DNA of 64,000 bases from Thalassobius sp047123305 (GCF_047123305.1 NZ_CP138918.1:1798001-1862000); one strand, 5' to 3'; positions 7,637-16,810 are shown, counted from the first letter of the stretch. A program made the numbers and translations. Notes: generated from the letters alone by a model not told the origin.

Positions 7637-9831
7637 CGCCCGCGCCGTTTCACATTGCCGCCGCGTTGGCCGGCGCGGCCTGCGGTGGAGCGGCCGCGTT
7701 TGTTGCTGGACTCTTCCACAGCGGCCTCGACGGCGGATTGCCGCGCAAGCGGATCATCCGCAATGGCGAGGTCAACTGCTTCCAGCCGTTTGACCTCATC
7801 CCGCAGGCGGGCGGCTTCTTCAAACTCCAGATTCTCGGCGGCTTTGCGCATCTCATCCCGCAGACCCGCCAGATGGGCTTCAAGATTGGCACCATGCATC
7901 GGTTTGTCGATCTTGGCGGTGACCCGGGACTGATCGGTGTCGCCCTTGTAGAGGCCCGCCAGCACATCCTCGACGTTTTTCTTCACCGTTTCCGGGGTGA
8001 TGCCGTGCAGCTCATTGTAGGCCATCTGCTTTTCGCGCCGCCGTCCGGTTTCAGCCAGCGCCCGTTCCATCGAGCCGGTCATACGGTCGGCATACATGAT
8101 GACCCGCCCGTCGGCATTTCGCGCCGCACGTCCGATGGTCTGGATCAGCGAGGTTTCCGAGCGCAGGAAGCCCTCTTTGTCGGCGTCCAGAATGGCCACA
8201 AGCCCACATTCCGGGATGTCGAGACCTTCGCGCAACAGGTTGATCCCGATCAGTACGTCGAAGGCACCCAGCCGCAGATCGCGCAGGATCTCAATCCGCT
8301 CCAGCGTGTCGATGTCGCTGTGCATATAGCGCACCTTGATGCCTTGCTCGTGCAGGTATTCGGTCAGGTCTTCGGCCATGCGTTTAGTCAAAGTGGTGAC
8401 TAGCGTGCGGTAGCCGCCGGCGGTGACTTTGCGGATTTCATCTAGGAGGTCGTCGACCTGCATGTCGACGGGGCGAATTTCTACCTCGGGGTCCAGCAGG
8501 CCGGTTGGGCGGATCACCTGTTCGGCAAAGACACCGCCGGATTGTTCCATTTCCCAGGCGGCGGGGGTGGCCGAGACAAAGATCGACTGCGGCCGCATGG
8601 CGTCCCATTCCTCGAACTTCAGCGGCCGGTTGTCCATGCAGGACGGTAGCCGGAACCCGTGTTCGGCCAATGTGAATTTGCGCCGGTGGTCGCCGCGATA
8701 CATGCCGCCGATCTGCGGCACCGAGACGTGGCTTTCATCGGCAAAAACGATGGCATCGTCAGGGATGAACTCAAACAGGGTGGGGGGCGGTTCCCCCGGC
8801 GCGCGGCCCGTCAGATAGCGAGAGTAGTTTTCGATGCCGTTGCAATGGCCGGTGGCCTCCAACATTTCGATATCGAAGTTGGTGCGCTGCTCCAGACGCT
8901 GGGCCTCCAGCAGCTTGCCTTCATCAACCAGTTGGTCAAGCCGCGCCTTCAGCTCTTTCTTAATCGAAATTACCGCCTGATTGAGCGTCGGTTTCGGGGT
9001 CACATAGTGGGAGTTTGCATAGACACGGATCCGCTCAAACGTATCGGTTTTTTCGCCGGTTAGCGGGTCAAATTCGGTGATGGTTTCCAGCTCTTCGCCA
9101 AAGAAAGACAGTCGCCAGGCGCGATCTTCGAGGTGAGCCGGGAAGATTTCCAGCACGTCGCCGCGGACCCGGAACGATCCACGCTGAAACGCCTGATCGT
9201 TGCGTTTGTATTGCTGCGCCACCAGATCGGCCATGATCTGGCGCTGGTCATAGTCTTTGCCTGCCACCAGATCCTGCGTCATGGCCCCATAGGTTTCGAC
9301 CGAGCCGATGCCGTAGATGCAGGAGACCGAGGCGATGATGATCACATCGTCCCGTTCCAGAAGCGCCCGCGTGGCCGAGTGGCGCATCCGGTCGATCTGT
9401 TCGTTGATCTGGCTTTCTTTCTCAATATAGGTGTCCGAGCGGGCGACATAGGCCTCGGGCTGATAGTAGTCATAGAACGAGACAAAATACTCGACCGAGT
9501 TCTCTGGGAAGAACCCTTTGAATTCGCCATAAAGCTGGGCGGCAAGGGTTTTGTTCGGCGCCAGAATGATTGCGGGACGTTGGGTTTCTTCAATCACCTT
9601 GGCCATGGTGAAGGTTTTGCCGGTGCCGGTCGCGCCCAAGAGCACCTGATCCCGTTCGCCCTCTGTGATGCCGCCCGCCAGTTCCGCGATGGCGGTTGGT
9701 TGGTCGCCTGCTGGCGAAAACTCGGTGTGCATCGTGAAGGCTTTGCCGCCTTCCAGCTTGGCGCGGGTTTTCACATCCTCTGCCGCCGCATGCATCATCG
9801 GCATCGACTGATCGTTGTTGGCATAGGGCAT
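7633..9831 (-). CDS. uvrB: Excinuclease ABC subunit B
   Basis: 732 residues, full length for UvrB, the damage-verifying helicase subunit of nucleotide excision repair. Visible: Walker A GATGTGKTF, the beta-hairpin region YFVSFYDYYQPEAYVARSDTYIEK, DEAD-like ADESHVS, helicase motif VI QTIGRAARN, and the C-terminal UVR motif LEFEEAARLRDEVKRLE followed by a basic tail. The ATG at 9831 is preceded by GGAGGCC; the longer start at 9858 lacks this. A LexA-box-like GAAC-N7-GATC lies about 55 bases upstream. Part of its 3' region is duplicated at 6602-6768. Confidence 0.97.
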   Translation of the reverse strand: MPYANNDQSMPMMHAAAEDVKTRAKLEGGKAFTMHTEFSPAGDQPTAIAELAGGITEGERDQVLLGATGTGKTFTMAKVIEETQRPAIILAPNKTLAAQLYGEFKGFFPENSVEYFVSFYDYYQPEAYVARSDTYIEKESQINEQIDRMRHSATRALLERDDVIIIASVSCIYGIGSVETYGAMTQDLVAGKDYDQRQIMADLVAQQYKRNDQAFQRGSFRVRGDVLEIFPAHLEDRAWRLSFFGEELETITEFDPLTGEKTDTFERIRVYANSHYVTPKPTLNQAVISIKKELKARLDQLVDEGKLLEAQRLEQRTNFDIEMLEATGHCNGIENYSRYLTGRAPGEPPPTLFEFIPDDAIVFADESHVSVPQIGGMYRGDHRRKFTLAEHGFRLPSCMDNRPLKFEEWDAMRPQSIFVSATPAAWEMEQSGGVFAEQVIRPTGLLDPEVEIRPVDMQVDDLLDEIRKVTAGGYRTLVTTLTKRMAEDLTEYLHEQGIKVRYMHSDIDTLERIEILRDLRLGAFDVLIGINLLREGLDIPECGLVAILDADKEGFLRSETSLIQTIGRAARNADGRVIMYADRMTGSMERALAETGRRREKQMAYNELHGITPETVKKNVEDVLAGLYKGDTDQSRVTAKIDKPMHGANLEAHLAGLRDEMRKAAENLEFEEAARLRDEVKRLEAVDLAIADDPLARQSAVEAAVEESSNKRGRSTAGRAGQRGGNVKRRGR

Positions 9832-10183
9832 GGAGGCCTCCGTCAAAGGGTGCAGCACGAGCGCTGGCGAGGAGCTACAGATTTGATCTCTTTTTGTTCC
9901 GGTTCAAGGCCAAGTGCAACGAGAATCCCTTGCAATCCAGTCTGGCACCGTTCTGATTTCGCAAGGCGCTACCGCTGGTTATGAATGCTTCAAATCACCT
10001 CGCGTCATTTGCAATAAAGTTGCTGGGGCGGTGAAAAAGTGATACTCTCTGAGCGCAAGTGGCAGGCTTGGCTGCCGGGCGAACCGCATTTCACCCACCC
10101 CTCGCTCCCTGTGGTTTGACTGGCAGCCAAAGTCACTCTTCCGAACATATGGAATCGACATAAACCACCAGTCCAGGGTCCGA
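9832..10183. other. 350-base uvrB upstream region without a gene
   Basis: Spacer between uvrB and the gene at 10184 (both on the minus strand). Apart from the LexA-like site I see no credible coding sequence; the short minus-strand frame across it has no family resemblance. Confidence 0.5.
9885..9899 (-). promoter_or_regulatory. Possible LexA (SOS) box of uvrB
   Basis: Minus strand reads GAAC, seven bases, GATC. The 4-7-4 spacing matches alphaproteobacterial LexA boxes (GTTC-N7-GATC/GTTC types), but one half-site is in the opposite sense from the commonest form. Placed 54-68 bases before the uvrB ATG, a sensible promoter position. Confidence 0.35.
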
Positions 10184-10489
10184 TTAACGCAGGCTGATCT
10201 GCACTTCGGTGTGGTGCATGGCCAGACTGGTCTCATCAACAGCCGCTAAAAACGCGCCGATCCCTTCTGCCTGCGGCAACCCGGCAGAGGCCGCCTGGGC
10301 ATCTTCCAGGCTTTCCCATTCGATGGTTTCCACCCACTGACCGGCTGCGCCACCGGACAGGCGGCGCGCCACAAAGCCTTTGCAGCCTTCGACATAGGTG
10401 GTGGAGGGTTTGGCGGCTTCCAGGAAAGCCTCAGTGGAAATGCCGTCTTTCAGTTTGAACAGAACGGTTTCGATCACATGTTTCTGCAT
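10184..10489 (-). CDS. Small ABM-like (antibiotic-biosynthesis-monooxygenase fold) protein
   Basis: 101 residues with strand-helix pattern HVIETVLFKLKDGISTEAFLEAAK, then GCKGFVARRLSGGAAGQWVETIEWESLEDAQAA, as in dimeric alpha-beta-barrel proteins related to ABM monooxygenases. No catalytic residues can be named with confidence. The ATG has GGAG seven bases upstream. Single gene; function unknown. Confidence 0.65.
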   Translation of the reverse strand: MQKHVIETVLFKLKDGISTEAFLEAAKPSTTYVEGCKGFVARRLSGGAAGQWVETIEWESLEDAQAASAGLPQAEGIGAFLAAVDETSLAMHHTEVQISLR

Positions 10490-10622
10490 TGTGCAGCTCC
10501 TTCACATTGTTGACGAATGGGCTTCTAGCAGGGGGCTGCTGACAGCCTTCTGTCAGGAGGGTGCAGGGCCTTGCAAATTGATGCAGATTTCCCGATAACT
10601 GGCGCAATCAGAGGAGTCTCTC

Positions 10623-10934
10623 ATGCGCGCAAGAATCTATCAGCCAGCCCGTAACGCAATGCAGTCCGGCATGGCCAAGACCCGCCAGTGGGTTCTGGAT
10701 TATGAGCAGGCCGAAGCGCGCGACATCGACCCGCTGATGGGCTGGACCTCCAGCGCCGATACCCAGACGCAGGTGCGGCTGAAGTTCGACAGCAAAGAGG
10801 CTGCGCTGGAATATGCTGCTGAAATGGGGCTGGAGGCCGAAGTGCTGACCCCGCAGAGCCGCAAACCCAACCTGCGCGCTGGCGGCTACGGTGAAAACTT
10901 TGCCACCAACCGCCGTGGTCCCTGGACCCACTAA
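10623..10934 (+). CDS. NADH dehydrogenase accessory subunit, NDUFS4-like (ETC complex I subunit)
   Basis: 103 residues matching the NDUFS4/18-kDa accessory subunit of respiratory complex I, which alphaproteobacteria share with mitochondria: MRARIYQPARNAMQSGMAKT at the start, WVLDYEQAEARDIDPLMGWTSS, the middle VRLKFDSKEAALEYAAEMGLEAEV and the end NFATNRRGPWTH. It stabilises the iron-sulfur arm on the cytoplasmic face. It is away from nuo genes, as is common in this family. GAGG lies just upstream and a strong terminator follows. Confidence 0.92.
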   Translation: MRARIYQPARNAMQSGMAKTRQWVLDYEQAEARDIDPLMGWTSSADTQTQVRLKFDSKEAALEYAAEMGLEAEVLTPQSRKPNLRAGGYGENFATNRRGPWTH

Positions 10935-10957
10935 ACCCTGACTGGTTTAGACGATGA

Positions 10958-10979
10958 GGCGCCCGCGGGGCGCCTTTTT
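10958..10979 (+). terminator. Rho-independent terminator
   Basis: Seven-base stem GGCGCCC/GGGCGCC with a three-base loop and five Ts, 23 bases after the stop of the NDUFS4-like gene. Confidence 0.88.
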
Positions 10980-10996
10980 CATGTCCGGAGGTCCTG

Positions 10997-11638
10997 ATGA
11001 GCGAAATTGACTTTCTGATCGATGGCCCGGCAGAGGCCCCGACACTTTTGCTGGCGCATGGGGCAGGGGCGGGCATGGATACACCTTTCATGCAAGCGAT
11101 CGCCGAGGGTGTCGCCAAACGGGGGCTACGCTGTGTCCGGTTCGAGTTTGCCTATATGGCGCAGCGGCGCCAAGGCGGCAGCAAGCGCCCGCCCCCCAAG
11201 GTCGAAAAACTGCAAGAAGAGTATCGGTCGGTGATCGCGCAGTTGGCGACGCAGGGCCCGTTGTTTATCGGTGGAAAATCGATGGGCGGCCGGGTCGCCA
11301 GCCTCATTGCAGAGGACCTTTATCAGGCCGGGCAGCTGCAAGGGCTGATCTGTCTGGGCTACCCGTTTCACCCCTCAGGTAAGCCGGAAAAACTACGGAC
11401 CGCCCATCTAGCTGATCTGCAAACTCCCACTCTGATCTGTCAGGGCAGTCGGGACGCTTTTGGCACAGCGGAAGAGGTGGTGGGCTATGACCTGTCCTCC
11501 AACATTCAGATCCAATGGCTGGAAGATGGCAATCACGATTTGAAGCCCCGGCAACGGATCTCGGGCTTCACCCATACGGCACATCTGGAGACCACCGCCG
11601 CCGCCATCGCCGCTTGGGTTGAGGGCCAGTTGCGCTGA
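10997..11638 (+). CDS. Alpha/beta hydrolase, KANL3/Tex30-like
   Basis: 213 residues. The oxyanion-side motif LLLAHGAGAGMDTPFM opens the fold, the nucleophile elbow is GGKSMGGRVAS (about residues 93-103), and the acid/base end is CQGSRDAFG and LEDGNHDLKPR, giving a plausible Ser-Asp-His triad. This pattern is that of KANL3/Tex30-type dienelactone-hydrolase-like enzymes of unknown substrate. Start ATG has GGAGG upstream. Isolated between a terminator and a tRNA. Confidence 0.85.
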   Translation: MSEIDFLIDGPAEAPTLLLAHGAGAGMDTPFMQAIAEGVAKRGLRCVRFEFAYMAQRRQGGSKRPPPKVEKLQEEYRSVIAQLATQGPLFIGGKSMGGRVASLIAEDLYQAGQLQGLICLGYPFHPSGKPEKLRTAHLADLQTPTLICQGSRDAFGTAEEVVGYDLSSNIQIQWLEDGNHDLKPRQRISGFTHTAHLETTAAAIAAWVEGQLR

Positions 11639-11725
11639 GAGAGACGGGATGGATTATTGGGTTGATCGCCCCCGACGCAGGTTCTAAACATCCCCAAGGC
11701 GCAGGCCCCCTGTCGTCGCAAGAGC

Positions 11726-11802
11726 GGTCCCTTAGCTCAACTGGATAGAGCAGCTGACTTCTAATCAGCAGGTTGAGGGTTCGAGTCCTTCAGGGATCGC
11801 CA
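11726..11802 (+). tRNA. tRNA-Arg (anticodon UCU)
   Basis: Full cloverleaf: acceptor stem GGTCCCT with AGGGATC (7 bp, one G-T), D stem GCTC/GAGC, anticodon stem GCTGA/TCAGC with loop CTTCTAA giving anticodon TCT, T stem GAGGG/CCTTC with loop TTCGAGT, discriminator G and an encoded CCA. It reads AGA (and AGG by wobble). Confidence 0.96.
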
Positions 11803-12198
11803 TTTTTTCCGGTTTGATATGTCGCGGAGTGGTCTTGCTATGCAGCGTGCCATTGCGCACACTTGATGCGGGTGAAAGGTACATTTCGGACCTATGTTGC
11901 TTAATAAATGGGCATCCGGCTGTATTTGTTGCGAAAAAAGTTTCGGATGATCTACTGGTTTTGGCTTAAGTGTTTGTAAACAAACAAAAAGATAATCTGC
12001 GCCCCGCGGTTTGTAACGGAGTTGCAGCTTCTCCTTCAAGCTGTTGGATGCAAACGAAAATCGCCCTGTAACGCCTTGTTCTCCTTAGGGTGGTGACGTG
12101 TGCACATCATAAAACCTGCCTCAGAAGGGCCGTACCCCTGTTTATCAAAACACGAAGTATCAGTTTGTAATGCAACTCCTAGACCCCGGGATTGTACC
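11803..12198. other. Gene-free region ahead of the chemoreceptor
   Basis: About 400 bases with locally lower GC than the surroundings. It contains the inverted repeat GTTTG-TAAA-CAAAC (11972-11985) that could be an operator. No convincing gene or promoter could be fixed. Confidence 0.45.
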
Positions 12199-14235
12199 AT
12201 GCGTTTTAAATTCAAAGTGGCCTTGGCCCTGTTGGCAGGCAGTCTCCTGCCCATCGCAAGCGTTTCTAAAATTGATCTGGATCGTTTGACCTCCTTTGCA
12301 CAGGAAAGCACCTATGCGCAGACCGAAAGCAGCCTGACTTTGAAGGCGAAGCTGGTCGAGGGCTACCTCACCAATATTCGCGAAACGGCCGAAAGCCGCG
12401 CTGTCAGCCGGGCGACGGCCGAAGCCTTGATGGCATTCAACACATCGTCCGCATTGCTGCGTTCCGGCACCCCTGATGCGGCCGCAATTGGTGCGCGTCA
12501 CACCTATCAGGTCAGCAACACCCCCAGCCTGGCGGGCGAGACGCTGGCGGATTGGACCGGGCGACTGGACGCACGTGCCATGATGTTGCAGTCGCTTTAT
12601 GTGGCGGAAAACCCCAATCCGATTGGCGAAAAGCACCTGTTGGACAAGGCCACTGACGGATCGCTCTATTCTGATCTTCATGCAGAATATCATCCCGAGC
12701 TGCGCGGCTTTCTGGAGCGTTATGGGCTTTATGACGTGTTCCTGATTGAACCGCGTCAGGGGGCGATCATCTATTCGGTGTTCAAAGAAATGGATTTCGG
12801 CACTTCGCTGCTGGATGGTCCATATGCAGATAGCAACTTTGGACGTGCGACGCAGGCGATGTTGGCGGCGGGGGATGCGGCAGAAACCACGGTTGTGGAT
12901 TTTGCCCCCTATGCGCCGTCTTACGACGCTCAGGCCTCGTTCATCCTGTCGCCGGTGCGCAATGATGGCGAATTGGTTGGGATCTTCGCAATCCAACTGC
13001 CGCTGGATTTTGCGGATGCTGTATTGCAGTCGACCACCGGCAGCAGCACCACAACCGATGCTTATCTTGTCGGCCCAGATCACCTGTTGCGTTCGACCCC
13101 ACGTCTTGGTGACGGTTTGGGGGTTGGTGGCTCCATCGAGGGTCCGCTGGAAGAGGCGATGCATGCACAAGCCACCGGCACCTTCCAAGGTCTGAACCAT
13201 CTGGGCCATGAGGTGATTGCCTCCTGGCAGCCGTTGCAGGTTGCAGGTCTTGACTGGCAGTTGGTGTCCGAGGTGGGCCGGGACGAGGCGATGGCGCTGG
13301 CCGATGCCACCCGGACGCAAGCCATTCAGCTGGCGCTGGGGATTTCGGTCGCCGTGCTGCTGCTGGGGGTGATCCTGGCCCGTTGGCTGATGGCCCCTGT
13401 GCAGCGGCTTGGTGCGGATCTGCAGGCGCAGGCGGACGAGGCGGTCACCATGCTGCATGAAACCGGCCAGCAGGCGCGGTCGGCCTCGGAAACCATGGCA
13501 GCCGCGGCGGAAGAAACCAGCCGTCAGACGGCGGAGATGCAGCAGGGATCGCAGGAGACCTCCAGCGATGTGACCTCGGTCGCGGGGGCGGTTGAGGAGC
13601 TGTCAGCGGCAATTCAACAGGTTGTCAGCGGCGTTCAGGAGACCTCAGACCTGGTTGGGGATGCCTCTCGCCAGACCGAGGATGCCACCCAGCATCTGAC
13701 CGAACTGGAGGCGGCAGCAAAACGGATCACCTCGGTGGTGGAGCTGATTGACGAGATTGCCAAGCAGACCGACCTGCTGTCGCTCAACGCCGCGATTGAG
13801 GCCAGTCGCGCCGGTGAGGCCGGGCAGGGGTTTTCGGTGGTTGCAACAGAGATCCGCAAGTTGGCAGATCGCACCACCCAATCCACCGATGAGATCGCCG
13901 GAGAGGTGCGGCAGGTCTTTGCCATGGTTGAGAAAAACGCCGAAACCGTGCGCAGCGTGTCCGAGTTGATGGCCAAAATGCACAGTCAGGCGCAAAATAT
14001 CTCGGCTTCTGCAGAACAGCAGGGACAGGCGACCCATGACATCGCGGCGCGGATGAACAAAACCGCGGATCGCGTGGCCATGACAGATCAAAGCCTTGGC
14101 CATGTGCATCAGGCTTCGGGTGAGGTGTCGCGTGCGGCAGATGATGTGCTGGGCGGTGTTGAGAATGTCGAAACCGCAGCGTCCCGGATGGAACAGGCGC
14201 TGCACACCTTTGTGACCCGCGTCCACACTTTGTAA
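12199..14235 (+). CDS. Methyl-accepting chemotaxis protein
   Basis: 678 residues. A short N-terminal membrane segment (FKVALALLAGSLLPIASVS) leads to a ~350-residue periplasmic Cache-type sensor with the YVAENPNPIGEKHLLDKA and ESLLDGPYADSNF-like regions typical of double-Cache receptors. The second membrane helix is AIQLALGISVAVLLLGVILARWL; the cytoplasmic part carries the conserved hairpin tip (EIAKQTDLLSLNAAIEASRAG, EAGQGFSVVATEIRKLADR). The usual HAMP is minimal or absent. No C-terminal CheR-binding pentapeptide. The ATG at 12199 is preferred over one 99 bases upstream because it begins the membrane segment. Ligand unknown. Confidence 0.93.
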   Translation: MRFKFKVALALLAGSLLPIASVSKIDLDRLTSFAQESTYAQTESSLTLKAKLVEGYLTNIRETAESRAVSRATAEALMAFNTSSALLRSGTPDAAAIGARHTYQVSNTPSLAGETLADWTGRLDARAMMLQSLYVAENPNPIGEKHLLDKATDGSLYSDLHAEYHPELRGFLERYGLYDVFLIEPRQGAIIYSVFKEMDFGTSLLDGPYADSNFGRATQAMLAAGDAAETTVVDFAPYAPSYDAQASFILSPVRNDGELVGIFAIQLPLDFADAVLQSTTGSSTTTDAYLVGPDHLLRSTPRLGDGLGVGGSIEGPLEEAMHAQATGTFQGLNHLGHEVIASWQPLQVAGLDWQLVSEVGRDEAMALADATRTQAIQLALGISVAVLLLGVILARWLMAPVQRLGADLQAQADEAVTMLHETGQQARSASETMAAAAEETSRQTAEMQQGSQETSSDVTSVAGAVEELSAAIQQVVSGVQETSDLVGDASRQTEDATQHLTELEAAAKRITSVVELIDEIAKQTDLLSLNAAIEASRAGEAGQGFSVVATEIRKLADRTTQSTDEIAGEVRQVFAMVEKNAETVRSVSELMAKMHSQAQNISASAEQQGQATHDIAARMNKTADRVAMTDQSLGHVHQASGEVSRAADDVLGGVENVETAASRMEQALHTFVTRVHTL

Positions 14236-14277
14236 CCCCCGTGCGGGCGGTGTTTCCTGTGCTCCGCCCGTTCCCAA

Positions 14278-14315
14278 CCCCGCGCCCTCATTCGCACAGC
14301 TGGCGCGGGGTTTTT
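14278..14315 (+). terminator. Rho-independent terminator of the chemoreceptor gene
   Basis: Nine-base stem CCCCGCGCC (14278-14286) with GGCGCGGGG (14302-14310) followed by five Ts. Confidence 0.9.
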
Positions 14316-14330
14316 ACGTTCTGCACTGTA

Positions 14331-14388
14331 CCTCAGTATCCTCTGGGGGAGGATGTTGACCGATCCTCATGGGGAGGATAACCTGAGG
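14331..14388 (+). promoter_or_regulatory. Double palindromic operator for the NreA/DmeR-like repressor
   Basis: Two 17-bp sites, ATCCTCTGGGGGAGGAT (14338-14354) and ATCCTCATGGGGAGGAT (14363-14379), 25 bases apart, flanked by outer arms CCTCAG and CCTGAGG. A central G-tract with AT-containing flanks is the operator type of RcnR/DmeR-family metal repressors. The outer right arm overlaps the ribosome-binding site of the downstream gene, so the repressor would block its own expression. Confidence 0.7.
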
Positions 14389-14389
14389 C

Positions 14390-14662
14390 ATGACCGATTC
14401 CGCCGACATCCCCCATCGCCACGCCTCTCACCCCAAAATTATCGCCCGGCTGAAACGGGCGGAGGGGCATCTCAGCGCTGTCACACGGATGATCGAAGCA
14501 GGCTCCCCCTGCGCCGAGGTTGCCCAGCAATTGCAGGCGGTGGAAAGCGCCATCCGAAATGCCAAACGCACCTTGATCCATGATCATATGGATCATTGTC
14601 TGGATGAAGGCACCTTGGAGGAGCAGCGCGCCGAACTGAAAAAAATCACCCGCTATCTGTGA
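14390..14662 (+). CDS. Metal-sensing repressor of the CsoR/RcnR family (NreA/DmeR-like)
   Basis: 90 residues, all-helical DUF156 protein. Candidate metal ligands in the RcnR-type order are the His in ASHPKIIARL, Cys41 in SPCAEVAQQL, and His64/His66/His69 in LIHDHMDHCL. The body KRAEGHLSAVTRMIEAG and LQAVESAIRNAKRTL matches the NreA/DmeR subgroup that responds to nickel or cobalt rather than copper. It binds DNA without a helix-turn-helix. Followed after nine bases by an MFS exporter with a His-rich tail, and preceded by a double operator. Confidence 0.85.
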   Translation: MTDSADIPHRHASHPKIIARLKRAEGHLSAVTRMIEAGSPCAEVAQQLQAVESAIRNAKRTLIHDHMDHCLDEGTLEEQRAELKKITRYL

Positions 14663-14671
14663 GACCCTGAA

Positions 14672-15994
14672 ATGCTGGAGATCCTGTCCGACCGTCGTTT
14701 TCGCAGACTGTTTGCAGCGCAGGTGGTGGCGCTATTTGGCACCGGGTTGGCGTCGGTTGCGCTGGGCCTTCTGGCCTTCGACCTGGCGGGGGAGTCAGCG
14801 GGGCTTGTCTTGGGGATGGTGTTTACCATCAAGATGGTCGCCTATGTCACCATAGCCCCTGTCGCAACCGCAGTTCTGGAACGTGTGCCCCGCCGCCTTA
14901 CCTTGGTGGTTCTGGATCTGCTGCGGGCCAGCGTTGCTCTGGCGCTGCCCTTTGTGACTGAGGTCTGGCAGGTCTATCTGCTGATCTTTGTCCTTCAGGC
15001 CGCCTCCGCCGGATTTACCCCGACCTTCCAGGCCGTGTTGCCCGACATCCTGCCAGAAGAAGAGCGCTATACCCGCGCCCTGTCCCTGTCGCGACTGGCC
15101 TATGATCTGGAAAATGTGCTGAGTCCCAGCCTTGCCGCGTTGCTGCTGCTGTTTGTCGGCGGGCAGGCCTTGTTCTTTGGAACCGCATTTGGATTTGCCG
15201 CGTCGGGTCTGTTGATCCTGACGGTAATGATCCCCACGCCGATGCCGAAAAAAGAGCAACCGTTGTCCCTTCGTTTGACACGAGGCATGCGGATCTATCT
15301 GGCCACGCCGCGGCTGCGCGGGCTGTTGGCGCTGAGCTTTGCGGTGGCGATGGCGGGGGCAATGGTTCTGGTCAACTCGGTTGTGCTGGTGCGGTCTGAT
15401 CTGGGACTCTCGGAGGCGGCGCTGGCCTGGACAATGCTTGCGTTTGGCGCGGGATCAATGCTGGCGGCGCTGGTGTTGCCACGGCTTCTTAACGTTCTGG
15501 CGGACCGACCGGTCATGGTGAGCGGGGCAATGTTGATGGTCTTCAGTCTTATGGTTCTGGGCGCGGTGAGTGCGTTGACGGGCCTGTCATTCATGGCGGT
15601 ATTGATGGCGTGGGCGTTGATGGGGTTTGGGTTTTCCGCAGTCATGACACCGTCAGGGCGGGTGCTGCGTCGCTCCGCCCATGCCGAGGACCGCCCGGCG
15701 CTGTTTGCAGCCCAGTTCACTCTGTCACATCTGTGTTGGCTATTGTCCTACCCGCTTGCGGGCTGGGCCTTGGCACGAATGGGGCTGCAACCCACCCTTT
15801 GGGGCTTGGCGGCATTGGCGCTGTTGGGGGCGCTTGTCGCGCTCAGGCTCTGGCCTGCCAATGATCCGGTAGAGATTGAGCACACGCACGACAATCTGCC
15901 GCCGGACCACCCGCATTTGCGGGGCGGGCATCGCAAACACAGTCATGCAATGGTGATTGACGAAGATCATCCGCGCTGGGGGCGGCACTTCTGA
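14672..15994 (+). CDS. NreB-like MFS nickel/cobalt exporter with histidine-rich C-terminus
   Basis: 440 residues and about 12 membrane helices of the major facilitator superfamily. The N-terminus MLEILSDRRFRRLFAAQVVALFGTGLASVALGLLAFDLAG and PRRLTLVVLDLLRASVALALPF match the NreB/enterobactin-exporter-like group. The C-terminal 40 residues are soluble and metal-binding in look (EHTHDNLPPDHPHLRGGHRKHSHAM, DEDHPRWGRHF) as in NreB nickel-resistance proteins. Co-transcribed with the CsoR/RcnR-family repressor. Nickel versus cobalt is not decided by sequence. Confidence 0.82.
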   Translation: MLEILSDRRFRRLFAAQVVALFGTGLASVALGLLAFDLAGESAGLVLGMVFTIKMVAYVTIAPVATAVLERVPRRLTLVVLDLLRASVALALPFVTEVWQVYLLIFVLQAASAGFTPTFQAVLPDILPEEERYTRALSLSRLAYDLENVLSPSLAALLLLFVGGQALFFGTAFGFAASGLLILTVMIPTPMPKKEQPLSLRLTRGMRIYLATPRLRGLLALSFAVAMAGAMVLVNSVVLVRSDLGLSEAALAWTMLAFGAGSMLAALVLPRLLNVLADRPVMVSGAMLMVFSLMVLGAVSALTGLSFMAVLMAWALMGFGFSAVMTPSGRVLRRSAHAEDRPALFAAQFTLSHLCWLLSYPLAGWALARMGLQPTLWGLAALALLGALVALRLWPANDPVEIEHTHDNLPPDHPHLRGGHRKHSHAMVIDEDHPRWGRHF

Positions 15995-15997
15995 ACT

Positions 15998-16810
15998 CTA
16001 GCCAGACGCCCCCAGATCCCGTGACAGCTGTGCAGCGGCGTCCCGCACCATGCGGCCGATTCCGTCAATCCGGTCGCGGGGCAGGCGCTGCACGGGACCG
16101 GAAATGGAAATTCCGGCGACGGGTTCGCCGTGCACATTCCGGATGGCTGCAGCAACGCACCGCATCCCCAGTGCTTTCTCTTCATCGTCAAAGGACCAAC
16201 CGCGGCTGCGGATAGCCTCGATCTCACTGAGAAGGTCGCGCGGTGTTGTGACGGTGCGTTCGGTAAAACGGGTCAGTTGCAGCTGGCGCAGGCTGCGTTC
16301 CACCTGATCGTCCGGCTGCGCCGCCAGCAGTGCTTTGCCAATGCCAGAAGCGTGCATGGGGGACAGCGTGCCGGGCGGAAAGAAGGCGCGAATGGACTCA
16401 TGGGTTTCAACCTGGCTGAGGAACATCACCTCACCGCGCCTTTCGACACCAAGGTTCGAGGTTTCGCCCGTCGCTTCCATCAACTGCCGCATCACTGGAC
16501 GGGCGCGTTCCACCACCGAGGACCGCCGCAGAAACGAGGAGCCGACGCGAAAAGCGCTGGGTCCGATGTGCCAGGTCTGGGTGATCGGATCCGTTTCCAC
16601 CATATCGCGCTGCTCCAGCGTGCTGAGGACACGGTGCATCGTGGCGGGAGACTGGGCGAGGGTGCCGGACAGTTCAGACAGCGTCAGCCCAGAGGCGCCA
16701 GCCAGTGTCTCCAGAACATCCAGAGCGCGGTCGAGGGCCTGGATCGTGGGGGCCTTGGTATCGGAATCAAAACCTTTGGGGCGGCCTTTGCGGCGGGGTT
16801 CTTGCGCCAA
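15998..16810 (-). CDS. bhcR: IclR-family regulator of the beta-hydroxyaspartate cycle
   Basis: 270 residues from a TTG at 16810 that has AAGGGA eight bases upstream; no ATG fits. N-terminal basic stretch EPRRKGRPKG, winged helix-turn-helix (IQALDRALDVLETLAGASGLTLSELSGTLAQSPATMHRVLSTL), then an IclR effector domain with LGVERRGEVMFLSQVE, SPMHASGIGKALLA, RGWSFDDEEKALGMRCVAAAIR and GEPVAGISISGP. It is divergent from bhcABCD, the arrangement known in Paracoccus denitrificans where BhcR senses glyoxylate and controls the cluster. The effector here is inferred from that precedent. Confidence 0.88.
   Translation of the reverse strand: MAQEPRRKGRPKGFDSDTKAPTIQALDRALDVLETLAGASGLTLSELSGTLAQSPATMHRVLSTLEQRDMVETDPITQTWHIGPSAFRVGSSFLRRSSVVERARPVMRQLMEATGETSNLGVERRGEVMFLSQVETHESIRAFFPPGTLSPMHASGIGKALLAAQPDDQVERSLRQLQLTRFTERTVTTPRDLLSEIEAIRSRGWSFDDEEKALGMRCVAAAIRNVHGEPVAGISISGPVQRLPRDRIDGIGRMVRDAAAQLSRDLGASG

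Noticed and set aside
12160..13458. A 432-residue frame antisense to the chemoreceptor
   Set aside because: Composition is typical of an antisense artefact and no start signal is present.
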